From positions 1,165,364 through 1,229,363 of the forward strand of contig RPFO01000089.1 in the NCBI GenBank assembly GCA_009746045.1: a DNA stretch of 64,000 nucleotides, in the 5' to 3' direction. The translations under genes were made by a program, and so were the position numbers. The stretch is from Mesostigma viride. Taxonomy: Eukaryota > Streptophyta > Mesostigmatophyceae > Mesostigmatales > Mesostigmataceae. Each line of letters begins with the position of its first letter. Position 1 is the first letter of the stretch. Positions 10,691-21,053 of the stretch are shown here, piece by piece. The notes under the pieces are model-generated. The model worked only from the letters and a program-made list of their open reading frames with translations. It ran no database searches and had not been told where the DNA came from.

Positions 10691-11376
10691 ATGGCGGACG
10701 TTCCTAGTGGCAGTATGTCAGATTTTAGGCTAAAAAGGGGTATCAAGGTGTCAGTGCCTCCGAAATTATTCGGGCTAGAGTGGGCTATCGAGAAATTCGG
10801 AGCCGACCATGAAAATGAGAGGATTTCGGGGGAAGTAGTGTCAGTGGCGAGGTGCGGGACGCTGGCGAAGTGCCTGTTCACAGGTGACACAAAGAAATAC
10901 GACCTAACAAAGGCGCAGATTTTCGACTTTAGGGTTGTCACGGCCCCTACGGATGTTGAGAAGCAGGTTAGCGACAAGGAGGGCAACATTTCTGCCAATG
11001 GCAGTGAGAAAAGTGCCGACGTCGGCCAGGCACCTAGCGCAGGCGACGATGGCGCATCTGCACCTACCAGCTCGGATTCGGCCTCTAGTGAGGATATTGC
11101 ATTCTCGCCTGTCAAGAAACGCAAGGGCAAGGGCAAGGGCAAGGCTAGGAAGGCTCCGGCCAGGCAGCCGGCCAAGAAAAGGGGCCGTGCTGCTCGAGCA
11201 CATGTCGATGACGAGTCGGAGGGCGAGGCCGAGGAGGAGCCGCTGCTGGAAATTCCGGTGCAGGCAGATGACAGTGATGGCGAGGAGGATGACACGACTG
11301 GGCAGGGCTCGAGGGGTGGCAACGAGTGGACTTTCGGTGTCGGGATGCCCAATCTCGCTTCTTTTCCCTCTCTTAC
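10691..11376 (+). CDS. piggyBac-like transposase, N-terminal part (disrupted gene)
   Basis: The start is ATG at 10691 in a good context (ACCATGG). Residues ~9-78 form a compact module (FRLKRGIKVSVPPKLFGLEW ... AQIFDF) that is also present in the second piggyBac copy at 43232-43000. Its function is unknown to me; a small beta-rich chromatin- or DNA-binding fold is a guess. An acidic Ser/Asp-rich linker follows, carrying a basic patch after FSPVKKRKGKGKGKGK, a likely nuclear localisation signal. The reading continues to PSLT at 11376, where an LTR retrotransposon has inserted. After one copy of CTTAC the same frame resumes at 18722 with the DDE domain. Reading into the LTR adds only a few foreign residues before further unrelated sequence. 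Confidence 0.85.
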
Positions 11377-12075
11377 AGTTAAAGCGCAATGTGTAGGGAT
11401 AGATAGATTCCAATGCGCGCGGATAGATTCATCATGAGAATGGTTGGAATGGAGCTTGGTTAAAAATATAGGCTTACAGCACTCGTGCACGTGAGTGCTT
11501 AGACACGAGTTTGCCAAGTCAAGGCAACACACGTGAGACGGGCTCGCAAGAGATCTAACCAGTTGGCACTGGCCTATTCTTTACATACTTGTGCACTGTG
11601 CTTTGCTAGGCCTGAGCAGCCTCGTAGGCCTGCTCAGTATTAACACCCCCGGTACAGTATTAACAACCTGTACAGCGTCCAGATCCTATACAGTAGGTCT
11701 GCCATACAGGCACAGTGACCACAGAGTACAGTCCACAGTGATTATTGCGTCTGCACCCAATAGTCCAGGACTAAGCCTGCGGTACCAACAGACCACAGGT
11801 TAAGGTTCCTATTTCCTGCGTACGACGTATTAATCCAATACCGTCGTAGGTTCAGCACCTAATTCCTGTCAGCCCAGGAATTACTGTCGACCCCATATGC
11901 CGTCGGCACATATTCACGCACGACTTAGAAGAATAGCCGGCTCGCGCTCGCGCGCGACCGGGAAGTCGGAACACCATAACTTTCTTGATACTTGTCGGAA
12001 TGAACTCGTTCCGGTGCCGCTGGAATCGTAGAGATATGCCGAATCAGGAACACGCCAATGCGCTTGGCGTTAACT
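11377..12075 (-). repeat. LTR (3' LTR in element orientation)
   Basis: By eye this is identical to 18020-18721 except for a 3-nt difference near 11757. Termini are AGTTAA / TTAACT. A Pro/Arg-rich shadow frame and GCGCGAGCGCGAG-type CpG words lie at 11935-11960. A third copy of the same LTR starts at 63850. Confidence 0.9.
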
Positions 12076-12092
12076 CCAATCCTTTCTTTTTT
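12076..12092 (-). promoter_or_regulatory. polypurine tract
   Basis: On the minus strand AAAAAAGAAAGGATTGG lies immediately next to the LTR, where plus-strand DNA synthesis would be primed. It supports minus orientation for this element. Confidence 0.6.
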
Positions 12093-12143
12093 GAGCTGTA
12101 GCAGCTCACACAAGTCTACATACAAACACACACAATGGGTACT

Positions 12144-12263
12144 GGACATCCTCCCCGACTACAAGTCACAACCCACTGGGCATGACAGTCAGCTTGGATT
12201 CCTGGACATCCTCCCCGACTACAAGTCACAACCCACTGGGCATGACAGTCAGCTTGGATTCCT
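12144..12263 (+). repeat. 60-bp perfect tandem duplication
   Basis: Two identical 60-bp units, 12144-12203 and 12204-12263, each starting GGACATCCTCCCC. They lie between the polypurine tract and the RNase H remnant, in the 3' untranslated part of the LTR element. Confidence 0.92.
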
Positions 12264-12881
12264 TATTATATGTACATAGCACCCATACTGGTTCAGGAGC
12301 ACAAACAAATTACAATGAGTCCCTATCCCTTCCCGGGAGGCTCGTTGTGTTACCCATGTACAAGAGGTTGGCCAACTGTGGCAGCCCATAGGTGTTCAGT
12401 GAAGAACTTGAGAAGTATGTACAACCTTCAGGACCTTAGGCGAAACCCCACAGATCACCCACAACAGCTCATCAGAAAACATTGCTGACCCCCAGACGGG
12501 AGTCGGCGCCGGTCTGCTGCCCCTTATCGAACCAGACACAACATCTACGCGAAGCACATGCAAAACACAAGCTCCTATACTCATTCCAACCGTGGAAAAT
12601 CAGGGGACCTGTCGCCACCTCACCAGCATGGTGGATGGGTCAGCCAGTCCGTGAAACTCCGCCTTAAGACGGCACCAGGGAATCGAACCCCGCCCACAAA
12701 CCACAGATCTGGGGAAACCTCAGACTGAGATGAAAACCCCAGATAGACATCTCTCCATCAGAGACAATGTCAGACATTCCCACACCAGAGACATGTCTCA
12801 CCCCTCAAGGTGTGCTCAGGATTATGTACAATCAAGCTCCCAGCCTGATATCCAGAGACTTAAGCACCCAGCTCTCAGCTT
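12264..12881. other. 3' untranslated region of the LTR element
   Basis: No gene. On the minus strand at 12691-12676 there is GGGGTTCGATTCCC, an exact tRNA T-loop/B-box-like sequence with a plausible stem followed by GGTGCCG. I could not find the rest of a tRNA around it. Confidence 0.4.
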
Positions 12882-13436
12882 TTAGACAGATAGACCGACT
12901 TGACAGTCAGCATTCATGAGCTTCCTCAGTACATTGTACTGGGCTGGGGCCTTGTGTGGCAGCTTGGTCAATGCATCAGCAGGGTTCTCCTCGCCAGGGA
13001 TATGCTTCAAGTCAACCAAACTGGCCAACTCCTTCAGCAACAAATAATCCAGGTCCCGGCTTCTGGCCAGCTGCTTGTGAACAAACTGGACCATACCCAT
13101 GCTGTCTGTTAGCAACAACGTCTCCATCTGCAAGGACCAAGGGGTAACTGAAGCCAGCTCCAGCATTAACTCCTTTATGTACAAGCTGGACTGGATCCCC
13201 TCACATATGGCCCTGCATTCTGCCACATCTGAACTGATACAGACCCTCTTCTGCAGTCTGCTGTACCAGCTGAACAAACTTGCCCTGCTCTGATAGAAAG
13301 CAAACAGAGCAGCAGATCTCCCCCTGACCTTAGTGACCTGGCGAGCATCCATGGAACTGTCAACAAAGATCTCCAAGGTGTTAGGCTGGGCAAAGTCAAT
13401 CCCAGACAAAATCAGATCAGGGGTACTCTCCACCAA
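12882..13436 (-). pseudogene. copia-type RNase H domain (C-terminus of pol), remnant
   Basis: This 184-codon open frame matches the Ty1/copia RNase H. Landmarks are the first acidic site IFVDSSMDARQ, then FSWYSRLQKRVCISSD, then the Glu-containing block VAECRAICEGIQSSLYIKEL. These are followed by LLTDSMGMVQFV and the terminal signature IPGEENPADALTK. The domain removes genomic RNA during cDNA synthesis. Upstream (13437-13640) the frame is broken and no reverse-transcriptase motif is recognisable. Being the last pol domain, it lies at the expected place relative to the LTR and polypurine tract. Confidence 0.8.
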
Positions 13437-13640
13437 CTGGGCTATGACGATCGAGGCTTCTCATCCTTAGCACCTCATCAGGCATTCTGCTGTGCATCAT
13501 CAATGATAGGGCCCACAGGTGGCAGCTAACAAACCACGCCCACATGCCTCTCAACTTGGGACATGTCGTGATAAGCACTAACATCTCTAGTGGCAAGGAC
13601 CAAGGGATACATATCTGAAGCAAATCCAGCAAACAACGTA

Positions 13641-13990
13641 ATGTTATTCTTAGGCTAGATTGTCCAGATCCCCTCTCGTAGGTCCTTCAGCCTGCCACAT
13701 ATGCCCTTATCCAGAGCACAGATCAACCCTCACATACAAACTGTACATGTCAGGCTGAAACTCATTCAGGAACAACCATACTGATAACCATGAAGCAACC
13801 ATCATTGCAGGGTACACATAAGCATCAGATGATAGAGGCACTGAGAAGAAAACCCCACCCAGGCTGAATAAGGCACCACACCGTGGAGCCAACCTTGGGC
13901 TACCTCGTGCACAGATCCATATCACATCTGACAGTGTAACACCCCGAGGTCAAACATCAGTAAGGTTTTTCAGTCCCTGAAACATGTCCT
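13641..13990. other. decayed interior of the LTR element, no domain recognised
   Basis: Stops occur in all frames and no reverse-transcriptase motif could be found, although pol should continue here. Confidence 0.4.
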
Positions 13991-13991
13991 C

Positions 13992-14232
13992 AGACCAGCC
14001 AACTCCCATATCACCCTGGGAGAAACCAAATCCTAGGTTTTACAGCAAAACAGTCGTGGACAGAGTAAATCATCCCAAGACCAGCCAACTCCATAATGAG
14101 GAGACAACCAAACTATATGGTTTCACAGCATCACATCTGGGATCAATCATAACTTCCAGGCCAGCCAACTCCAAACTAGGAGGAAACCAAATCCTATGGT
14201 TTTACAGCAACACACCTGGGAACCATCACAAC
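13992..14232 (+). repeat. three degenerate ~80-bp tandem units
   Basis: The word CCAGCCAACTCC starts units at about 13996, 14082 and 14160. Each is followed by AACCAAA(T/C) and (A/T)GGTTT(T/C)ACAGCA. Spacing is about 80 bp. No coding role is apparent. Confidence 0.75.
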
Positions 14233-14767
14233 TTCCATATGCTGATTGTCATACAGCAATCAATCTGAACATGCACAGGCCAGGGACAGGGTCAACTGGA
14301 ATCACACATCCATCATCAGCAACTCACGTATGCAGATGCTGATCTGTATATACCCTCCACAGTCGGCCTTCAGCATTCAGCAGGTTTCAGATTGCTCTTG
14401 AAGCATCCTCTGCAGGCTCCATAGTCCCGGACCTTGTAGACTGGAAATTTTCTTCAGGAAGCTTGTGCCAACCCTTCAAACATAATCTGGTTTCTTCTCC
14501 ATCTGGTAGCCAACTTTAAACATGCTGCACTGTTCCAACATTTTCTTTCTTTTTGAGGACATAATAATTCCCCAAAGCAGCATGGTTGCTACAAGAAACC
14601 ATATATGTAAGCAACTGCCAAAACGGGAGACAAATATAAATCTGGCACTCAGCCATGTATGTATCCCCTGGCAACACTCAGGTAGTGACCTCCTGCCACT
14701 CTGACAGCCTGAACTCAACAGGAAAATCTGGATCCACTTCACAATATTATTAGCCCCCTCAGGACAC

Positions 14768-14852
14768 TGGTCTGCATCTCTGGAAACTGGAATCTCTGGA
14801 ACTCTGGAACTCTTGAATTCTGGAAATCTGGATTTCTGGATTTCTGGTTCAT
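14768..14852 (+). repeat. TCTGGAA-type microrepeat
   Basis: About ten imperfect copies of CTCTGGAA / TTCTGGAT in tandem. A weak open frame runs through it on the minus strand (14476-14877). I see no recognisable domain there and do not call it a gene. Confidence 0.7.
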
Positions 14853-14879
14853 CACCTTCAAGCTCGACAGGTATCACTG

Positions 14880-17800
14880 GGCAGCTGAAGCTGACAGCAT
14901 CTCAGGTTCACTTGCAGACACAGAACTCTGGACCCAGCAACACTCCAACGTACCACATTGGAGAATCCAGGATTAGGAACCCCCTTGCAACAGACCCTGC
15001 AGGTCTTGTACATAGTATGGGGGAACACTATTATGGATAAACTGTAAATACAGGAGTGATATTGCAGAATATACCATGAACACTGCTTGGATGAGGAGCA
15101 ATGCTGCCAACGGTTATATTTTCTGGCAACCTGCCAGTGCATATCGGGTATCATCAGTTTTCCATTAACACTGGAAAGTTAGGGTTTATTAACCAACTGT
15201 TAATTTTCCCCTAAGGCATGTTGAGGCCCTTTCCACGTGTGTCCCAACACAAAGCTAGACACCCAGGGGCAACTTGGCTCACCGACCAGCAGTTCTCCTG
15301 TATGCTGACCAAGATCCCATGTCAGAGACCTGAGCATTGGTATCCACTTTAATGTTAGCAGCCTCAGGACGTAGCACCTGGATGAGCATGCTAGCCATCT
15401 TGGCACCGTCTTGTGCTTTGCCTAGCCAAGACCACAACATTAAAATCTCTCTGGGAATCCTCCCAACGCAGTTATAGGCGCACACCCGATCAGGCCTGGT
15501 GTTTGGCCGATCAATCCAGGGGTGCAGCCTGCCTGTCTGCTTGCCCAACCACCGTATATGAAGGTACCCCAGGGGCCTGGCCAGGGTCACCCTGGGGCCT
15601 CGATACAGCTGTAGCAAACTGATCCTCTGCATTACACCTGCAGCTGGCAAAGCTCAGGTACCCAGGTATAACTGACTCCCATCAGCTTACCTGTCCTTGA
15701 ATGGCTGATCACAGAACAGGCATATTATTGCTAAGGTGATGTTTCCAAAACCACTCAAAGCATTTATGGCCAACTGGTTTCCACCTGGCTCACCACGCCA
15801 AGCCCAGCTGCCTAAACCTTGAAAATCAGATGCAAATGCTTGACTTCAGATTGTTGGCACAAATCAAAACATCAAACCGAACACTTGTTAGACCCTTCCC
15901 ACACTTCAATCCAGAAGAGGTACTTCCTGGGTCTCGATCACTAATTACACACCAGCACATGGTGGTAACGGCCAACCGCGAGGCCCTTATCCACACCCTT
16001 ATACAACTGTAATAAGGGTGCCCTTCCCTGTCATGCACTAGACCAGGGGCATTCTGCACAATGCTGTGAGTTGCCCACCCTCACACATCAATACAGAGAT
16101 CACATGGGAGCTCAACCTGACCCTGTGCAAACAGGCCAGTCACCAACAACCGTCAAATTATTGCAGTAATTTTGGAAACACATTCAGCATCTGATCCCCC
16201 AGTGTGTTCATGCTTCAAGGAATAGCAACACCATGCTAGACCGAGCCTGGGGCTGTCCCTCACATATCCCTTAACAGGAATGATGTACTCAACACCCGCT
16301 CGGGGACACACTCAACATACAAGCGGTGGAGAAAACGGCATGTTACTTGGCCCTCAAGCCCCTTCACACGCAGAACAGCACAACTGTGCTTCGGCTACTG
16401 CATACATGACCCAGAAACAGCACGTCTTCAGCGAGACCTCCGGCTATGGGAACCCTTCAGCTCTCGCCTTATACGTTATCTGGCTACCCCCGACCAACAA
16501 AACCATCCCTGCCTGCCAGTCGCTGACTCAGGAAATGCTGACCTTGTAGGAGCTGCCTGCCAGTCACGTACACGCGCGCCAACTAATGATGGACGCACCA
16601 TCCATTAATTCCTTGCAAACTCCACGAGTTCTGCAATCACGGCCTCAATGCCATGATTCTCATAGCGCCATACCACATATAGCAGTGGAATGCTGAGAGC
16701 AAATATGCAATTAACTGCAACCGGCAGCCATCATTTGCCATCGCTCTACATACTCTAGATCTGCCGCCTGCGACATACCCGGTCGCTCGCGACATACCCA
16801 GTCGCCTGCGACTCGCGCCAGCATACTCGCGTCTCGCCAGGTCGCCTGTGACATTCTAGTCGCCCCGCGATACTTCGCCTGGCCATCCGCTCTTCTTGCT
16901 GCCGTCTCTCGCCGCAGTCGATGCCCGACGTCCTCGCGTCGCAGCAATGCAATCATCACGTCGCGCAGCACTGCCATTATTAATTTCAACAACACCGCCG
17001 ACCTTGCCGCTTGTCGACATTGTCACCCGCGACTCGGAAAATTAACCAGGAACAACTTCTTCTCGCTGCTCCCCAGATGCCGACGCTCTCTCGTCGCAGT
17101 CGACACAACTTCACCCTCTAGCTGCCGACACGCCCACACCAGCGCCGTTCACAATCGCTCATCAAGCGGTATAAAGAGAACTCGACAGCAATCTGCAGCT
17201 TTGCAATATAAATCTGGAAAGATTGACGATGGATAACTCCACACCGCACAAACTGCAACCTTGCAGATGACGCCTCGCGTAGCTCCTCGAGCTCGCGACC
17301 AGCACAGCTCGCAGCTATGTCGACTACATGCGCGAAAACTCGCCATGGCCAGCATACTCGACAGTCAACACCAGCCGAGCTTGTCGTAGCCAACACTGCA
17401 GCAACATGCTTGACCGCCACCCATGGTAGCGAAACGCCTTCGCTTGACGACAAATCTCGAACGCTTGAAACTCGTAGCTTCACTCAGCTGCAAAGCATAG
17501 CCATGCCGCAAACCGGAACGCAACCAATGATCTCGATCGACTCGATCCATGCCGAACCGCACGCGCAGTTGACTCTTGATAAGTCTGGATAACTCGATCC
17601 AGCAACCCACAAGGATCACTAAAAGCCGATTCCGCAACATCTTGTCATCAGGAAATGCGAAACAGCCAGGAGCGCTCGTCAACACGTAGCAGGCCAGCAA
17701 CGAAACTCATTCGTCGCCAATAACGTGCCCGCAATCTGGATAGCTCAGGAAACCTTCACGCAGCCAATCCAGCTAGTCCTGGCGTACAAACGCCCACCAA

Positions 17801-18019
17801 CAACCTCCACGATAAACTTAGCCCTGGCCGTCGTTGGGAACTCAACCATTCCCGGAACGCATCATAAACCGATAATCTGCTACGCCCTTAAAGAGACTAG
17901 CTTCTATCCGCTAGTCTCGATTCCGCGAGTATCCGCAGCAGTCCAGCGCAGGATTAAACTCGACGATTAAGCCCAGGCAGTAAACCGCCTTGATGGAACC
18001 GGAACATCGTTGTAATTTG
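14880..18019. other. 3.1 kb interior of the LTR element without recognisable genes
   Basis: Only short frames without domains occur on either strand. A block at 16770-16900 is dense in GTCGC / GCGAC words (for example GTCGCCTGCGAC), giving many small palindromes. In element orientation this would be the 5' leader and packaging region next to the LTR at 18020. No primer-binding site resembling a tRNA 3' end is obvious next to that LTR. Confidence 0.4.
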
Positions 18020-18721
18020 AGTTAAAGCGCAATGTGTAGGGATAGATAGATTCCAATGCGCGCGGATAGATTCATCATGAGAATGGTTGGAATGGAGCTT
18101 GGTTAAAAATATAGGCTTACAGCACTCGTGCACGTGAGTGCTTAGACACGAGTTTGCCAAGTCAAGGCAACACACGTGAGACGGGCTCGCAAGAGATCTA
18201 ACCAGTTGGCACTGGCCTATTCTTTACATACTTGTGCACTGTGCTTTGCTAGGCCTGAGCAGCCTCGTAGGCCTGCTCAGTATTAACACCCCCGGTACAG
18301 TATTAACAACCTGTACAGCGTCCAGATCCTATACAGTAGGTCTGCCATACAGGCACAGTGACCACAGAGTACAGTCCACAGTGATTATTGCGTCTGCACC
18401 CACCAATAGTCCAGGACTAAGCCTGCGGTACCAACAGACCACAGGTTAAGGTTCCTATTTCCTGCGTACGACGTATTAATCCAATACCGTCGTAGGTTCA
18501 GCACCTAATTCCTGTCAGCCCAGGAATTACTGTCGACCCCATATGCCGTCGGCACATATTCACGCACGACTTAGAAGAATAGCCGGCTCGCGCTCGCGCG
18601 CGACCGGGAAGTCGGAACACCATAACTTTCTTGATACTTGTCGGAATGAACTCGTTCCGGTGCCGCTGGAATCGTAGAGATATGCCGAATCAGGAACACG
18701 CCAATGCGCTTGGCGTTAACT
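18020..18721 (-). repeat. LTR (5' LTR in element orientation)
   Basis: Partner of 11377-12075. It carries three extra bases (ACCCACCAATAG against ACCCAATAG). It is followed directly by the second CTTAC target copy. Confidence 0.9.
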
Positions 18722-20440
18722 CTTACACCGCCTGCGCGATTGGAGGGCAAAGCCAAACCCCAGAACCTCAGCGAGGAGCAGCTCCAGAAGAACGACCCTG
18801 AGCAGCTGTTCAGGCTGTTCTGGACGCAGCGGGATGTCCTGGAGCGCATTGTGCAGCAGACCAACCTCTACGCTGCACTCAAGGAGGCGGGCAAGGGTGG
18901 CTCAAGGGATTGGAAGGATCTGACCTTGAACGAGCTGGGCAAGTTCATTGGCATCATCTTTACCATGTCCTTGCTCAAGCTGCCGTCCCGGGCAGACTAT
19001 TTCTCATCAGAGCCAATCGGGGGGGCTGAGCCACCCATGCTGCAAAGGCACATGTCCAAATACCGCTTTGACCAAATCACGCGCTTCCTTCACCTGGCGC
19101 CAACCTCCGAGCGCCCCACGGACAAGCAGACACGTGAGCACCGGCTGTGGCAGTGCGACTGGCTGGAGCGCCACCTGAACGAGACGTACAAGAAGTATGT
19201 CAAGCCAGGGCAGCGTGCTTCGCTGGATGAGCGCTCCATCCCCACCCGCCACCGGCTGTCTCCCATCACAGTCTTCAACCCCAACAAGCCGGAGGAGTTC
19301 CACATCAAGCAGTTCGGGGACAACGATTGGCCAACCGGCTACTTGTATCACGTCGAGACATATGACAAGCTGCCCCAGGCCAACCACACGTTCGAGGTCG
19401 TCAAGCGCATGGTGGCCAAGTGGCCCCACAAGACCAAGTGGGCGATGGATCGCTGGTACACCTCCCGCGCCGCGGTAGAGGAGTGCGCAGCAATGGGCCA
19501 CCAGGTGGTGGGCACCATCATGACCAACCGCAAGGACCTCCCATTCGAGGAGGTGCGCGCGCTCATGCCCAAGGGCAAGGCGGCCAAGCAGGGCGACTAC
19601 GCCTGGGCGGTGAACAAGGAGGGCCTCGTCCTCACGTGCTGGATGGACAAGAAGCAAGTCTGGACCCTGTCCAAGGGTCTGGGCCTGACCGAGGTCCAGG
19701 TCAGCCGCCATGGCGGTCGCACGTCCGAGCGCGTGACGGTGCCAGCGCCCAGCAGCATCACCGACTACTGGGACTGCATGCACGCCACCGACAAAAACGA
19801 CCAGCTCTGCGCCGAGTACGACATTCAGAAGGCGTTCGTTACCAAGATCTGGTGGCACCGCCTGTTCACGGGTCACATGGCACACACAGCCACCAACGCT
19901 TACCTCCTGCACGTCATGATCGCGGAGCAGGAGGGCCAGGTCGCGCTGACCCACGCCGGCTTCCTCAAGCTGCTGGCACATGAGCTGATCCACAACAAGT
20001 GGGGCGCTGGCACCCGGGTGCGCATCAACGAGCTGGCGGCAGTGCTGCCGGTGGGTGCAGGGAAGGCTGGCCGCAGGAGCGGCTTGCACAAAGTGGAATA
20101 CATCCCCTTCACCAATCAAGCGCAGTGCGCCGTGTGCACCGCAGCGGGCAACAGGAAGCGCACGGTGTTCTGGTGCAGGGAGTGCGACATAGCCCTGTGC
20201 AACAAGGGCGAGTATGACTGCTTCCGCGTGTGGCATGAGGAGGAGGTGGAGGGCCTCGACACGGGTCACATCGGCCAGCGCGCCACACTCGGCCTCACCC
20301 AGCGCGGCCGTCTCGGCAAGGAGTGGGCTGCGCGCGACGGCGTGGTCACCCGTGCTGAGGCAGGCCCAAGCACGCCAGCGGTGGGCAGGCCGAGGCGTAC
20401 CTACATCAAGAAGAAGGGGCAGGCGCGAGCCACCCCTTGA
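18722..20440 (+). CDS. piggyBac-like transposase, catalytic and C-terminal part
   Basis: The DDE/D domain cuts and joins DNA at TTAA. The frame can be read from an ATG in the LTR at 18704, but the native sequence begins at 18722 (LTPPARLEGKAKP), continuing the N-terminal part at 10691-11376. Catalytic Asp residues are visible: SLDERSIP (19226), AMDRWYTS (19448) and TDKNDQLCAEYD (19799). These match the D268, D346 and D447 positions of the founding piggyBac. The C-terminal cysteine-rich domain is complete (CAVC ... CREC ... C ... C, then FRVWHEEE; 20128-20240) and would bind the transposon ends. A basic tail, RRTYIKKKGQAR, follows. No internal stop or frameshift is present, so only the LTR insertion inactivates the gene. 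Confidence 0.92.
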   Translation, partial: LTPPARLEGKAKPQNLSEEQLQKNDPEQLFRLFWTQRDVLERIVQQTNLYAALKEAGKGGSRDWKDLTLNELGKFIGIIFTMSLLKLPSRADYFSSEPIGGAEPPMLQRHMSKYRFDQITRFLHLAPTSERPTDKQTREHRLWQCDWLERHLNETYKKYVKPGQRASLDERSIPTRHRLSPITVFNPNKPEEFHIKQFGDNDWPTGYLYHVETYDKLPQANHTFEVVKRMVAKWPHKTKWAMDRWYTSRAAVEECAAMGHQVVGTIMTNRKDLPFEEVRALMPKGKAAKQGDYAWAVNKEGLVLTCWMDKKQVWTLSKGLGLTEVQVSRHGGRTSERVTVPAPSSITDYWDCMHATDKNDQLCAEYDIQKAFVTKIWWHRLFTGHMAHTATNAYLLHVMIAEQEGQVALTHAGFLKLLAHELIHNKWGAGTRVRINELAAVLPVGAGKAGRRSGLHKVEYIPFTNQAQCAVCTAAGNRKRTVFWCRECDIALCNKGEYDCFRVWHEEEVEGLDTGHIGQRATLGLTQRGRLGKEWAARDGVVTRAEAGPSTPAVGRPRRTYIKKKGQARATP

Positions 20441-21035
20441 GAATGCAAGCATTAGTGTTGACATGGCCTTTGGCCTTACCGCGCCCGGGGCGCGCCCGTG
20501 TACCACCATGCCGGGATGGTTTTTGAATGTTTTATAGCCTACCCAGTTGTTTATAGGCTGGAATAGATGAGACCATCCATGTTTCACCATGGTTGATGTT
20601 TTATTATGCTAGCGAGTGAGTTCCCTGCCTTATAATGCTAGCAAATGTCACCAGCCAAACTGGCACCTATTTTTAGGCGCGAGTTATTTTTAGACCGTGC
20701 ATCTGGGTCCCTGGGACAACCCATCATGTCAGTGTGCAGAAGCCATGCCTGGATACCCAAGCAACTGCCTTTAAAATATTGGGAGCAACGGAATTGTTTT
20801 CAGGTGTAATAATGCAATATACATGTGTGTTTTTCTCGCACTCGCGCACCCCCCTGAGGGTGGTGCTATATTTAGCACCCGTAGGACATTGCAACATGAC
20901 CAATGACATGACCCCCAAGTAAGTCCCTATATGTGTGTGCTTTGGTCCCAGTATGGACACTAAATTGTTTTTAGGTTGGTTTGTGGACTTAACCATGCAA
21001 GGTGCAACTCAAGCCTATTTTTAGGCGCGAGTTGG
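20441..21035 (+). promoter_or_regulatory. piggyBac 3' untranslated and subterminal region
   Basis: No gene. CTATTTTTAGGCGCGAGTT occurs twice (20668-20686 and 21015-21033), facing the inverted version near the left end (10430-10451). Repeated subterminal words of this kind are typical transposase-binding sites. Confidence 0.6.
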
Positions 21036-21049
21036 ACACCATCCAAGGG
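21036..21049 (-). repeat. piggyBac right terminal inverted repeat
   Basis: ACACCATCCAAGGG immediately before TTAA (21050-21053), the reverse complement of 10417-10430. Confidence 0.92.
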
Positions 21050-21053
21050 TTAA

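Larger units (their letters stand above)
11377..18721 (-). mobile_element. LTR retrotransposon (copia-type remnant) inserted in the piggyBac gene
   Basis: Two direct terminal repeats (699 and 702 bp) bound the element. CTTAC is duplicated at 11372-11376 and 18722-18726, a 5-bp target duplication. The repeats end in AGTTAA ... TTAACT rather than TG ... CA. Orientation is minus: a purine tract (AAAAAAGAAAGGA) abuts the LTR at 12076 and the only recognisable domain, a copia RNase H, lies closest to that end. The remaining 4.5 kb has no clear gag, protease, integrase or reverse transcriptase. It is therefore a heavily decayed or non-autonomous element with near-identical LTRs, mobilised in trans. 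Confidence 0.85.
10413..21053 (+). mobile_element. piggyBac-like DNA transposon, split by an LTR retrotransposon
   Basis: TTAA occurs at 10413-10416 and at 21050-21053, the hallmark target duplication of piggyBac. Inside these are 14-bp inverted ends (CCCTTGGATGGTGT / ACACCATCCAAGGG). Subterminal copies of GGCGCGAGTT follow a CCTATTT(T/G)TA word near both ends (10438, 20673 and 21022). It sits in the LINE: counting one TTAA, the LINE frame reads straight through (CYRLL then TYNELAAW). The transposase gene is intact except for a 7.3-kb LTR insertion. Without that insertion the element would be about 3.3 kb. Confidence 0.93.

Noticed and set aside
10579-11532. 317-codon minus-strand frame, Ser/Pro-rich
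   Set aside because: Shadow of the piggyBac N-terminal gene; low-complexity composition and it runs through the LTR junction.
12144-12263. CRISPR-like array
   Set aside because: Only two units, directly adjacent with no spacers, in a eukaryotic LTR element; a simple tandem duplication.
12676-12691. Functional tRNA gene
   Set aside because: A good T-loop and partial acceptor are visible, but no D-arm, anticodon arm or matching 5' acceptor could be found.
14476-14877. 133-codon minus-strand frame
   Set aside because: Its first part is encoded by the TCTGGAA microrepeat and the rest has no recognisable pattern.
19007-20590. 527-codon open frame on the minus strand
   Set aside because: It is an antisense shadow of the piggyBac transposase; GC-rich coding DNA often leaves such frames open.
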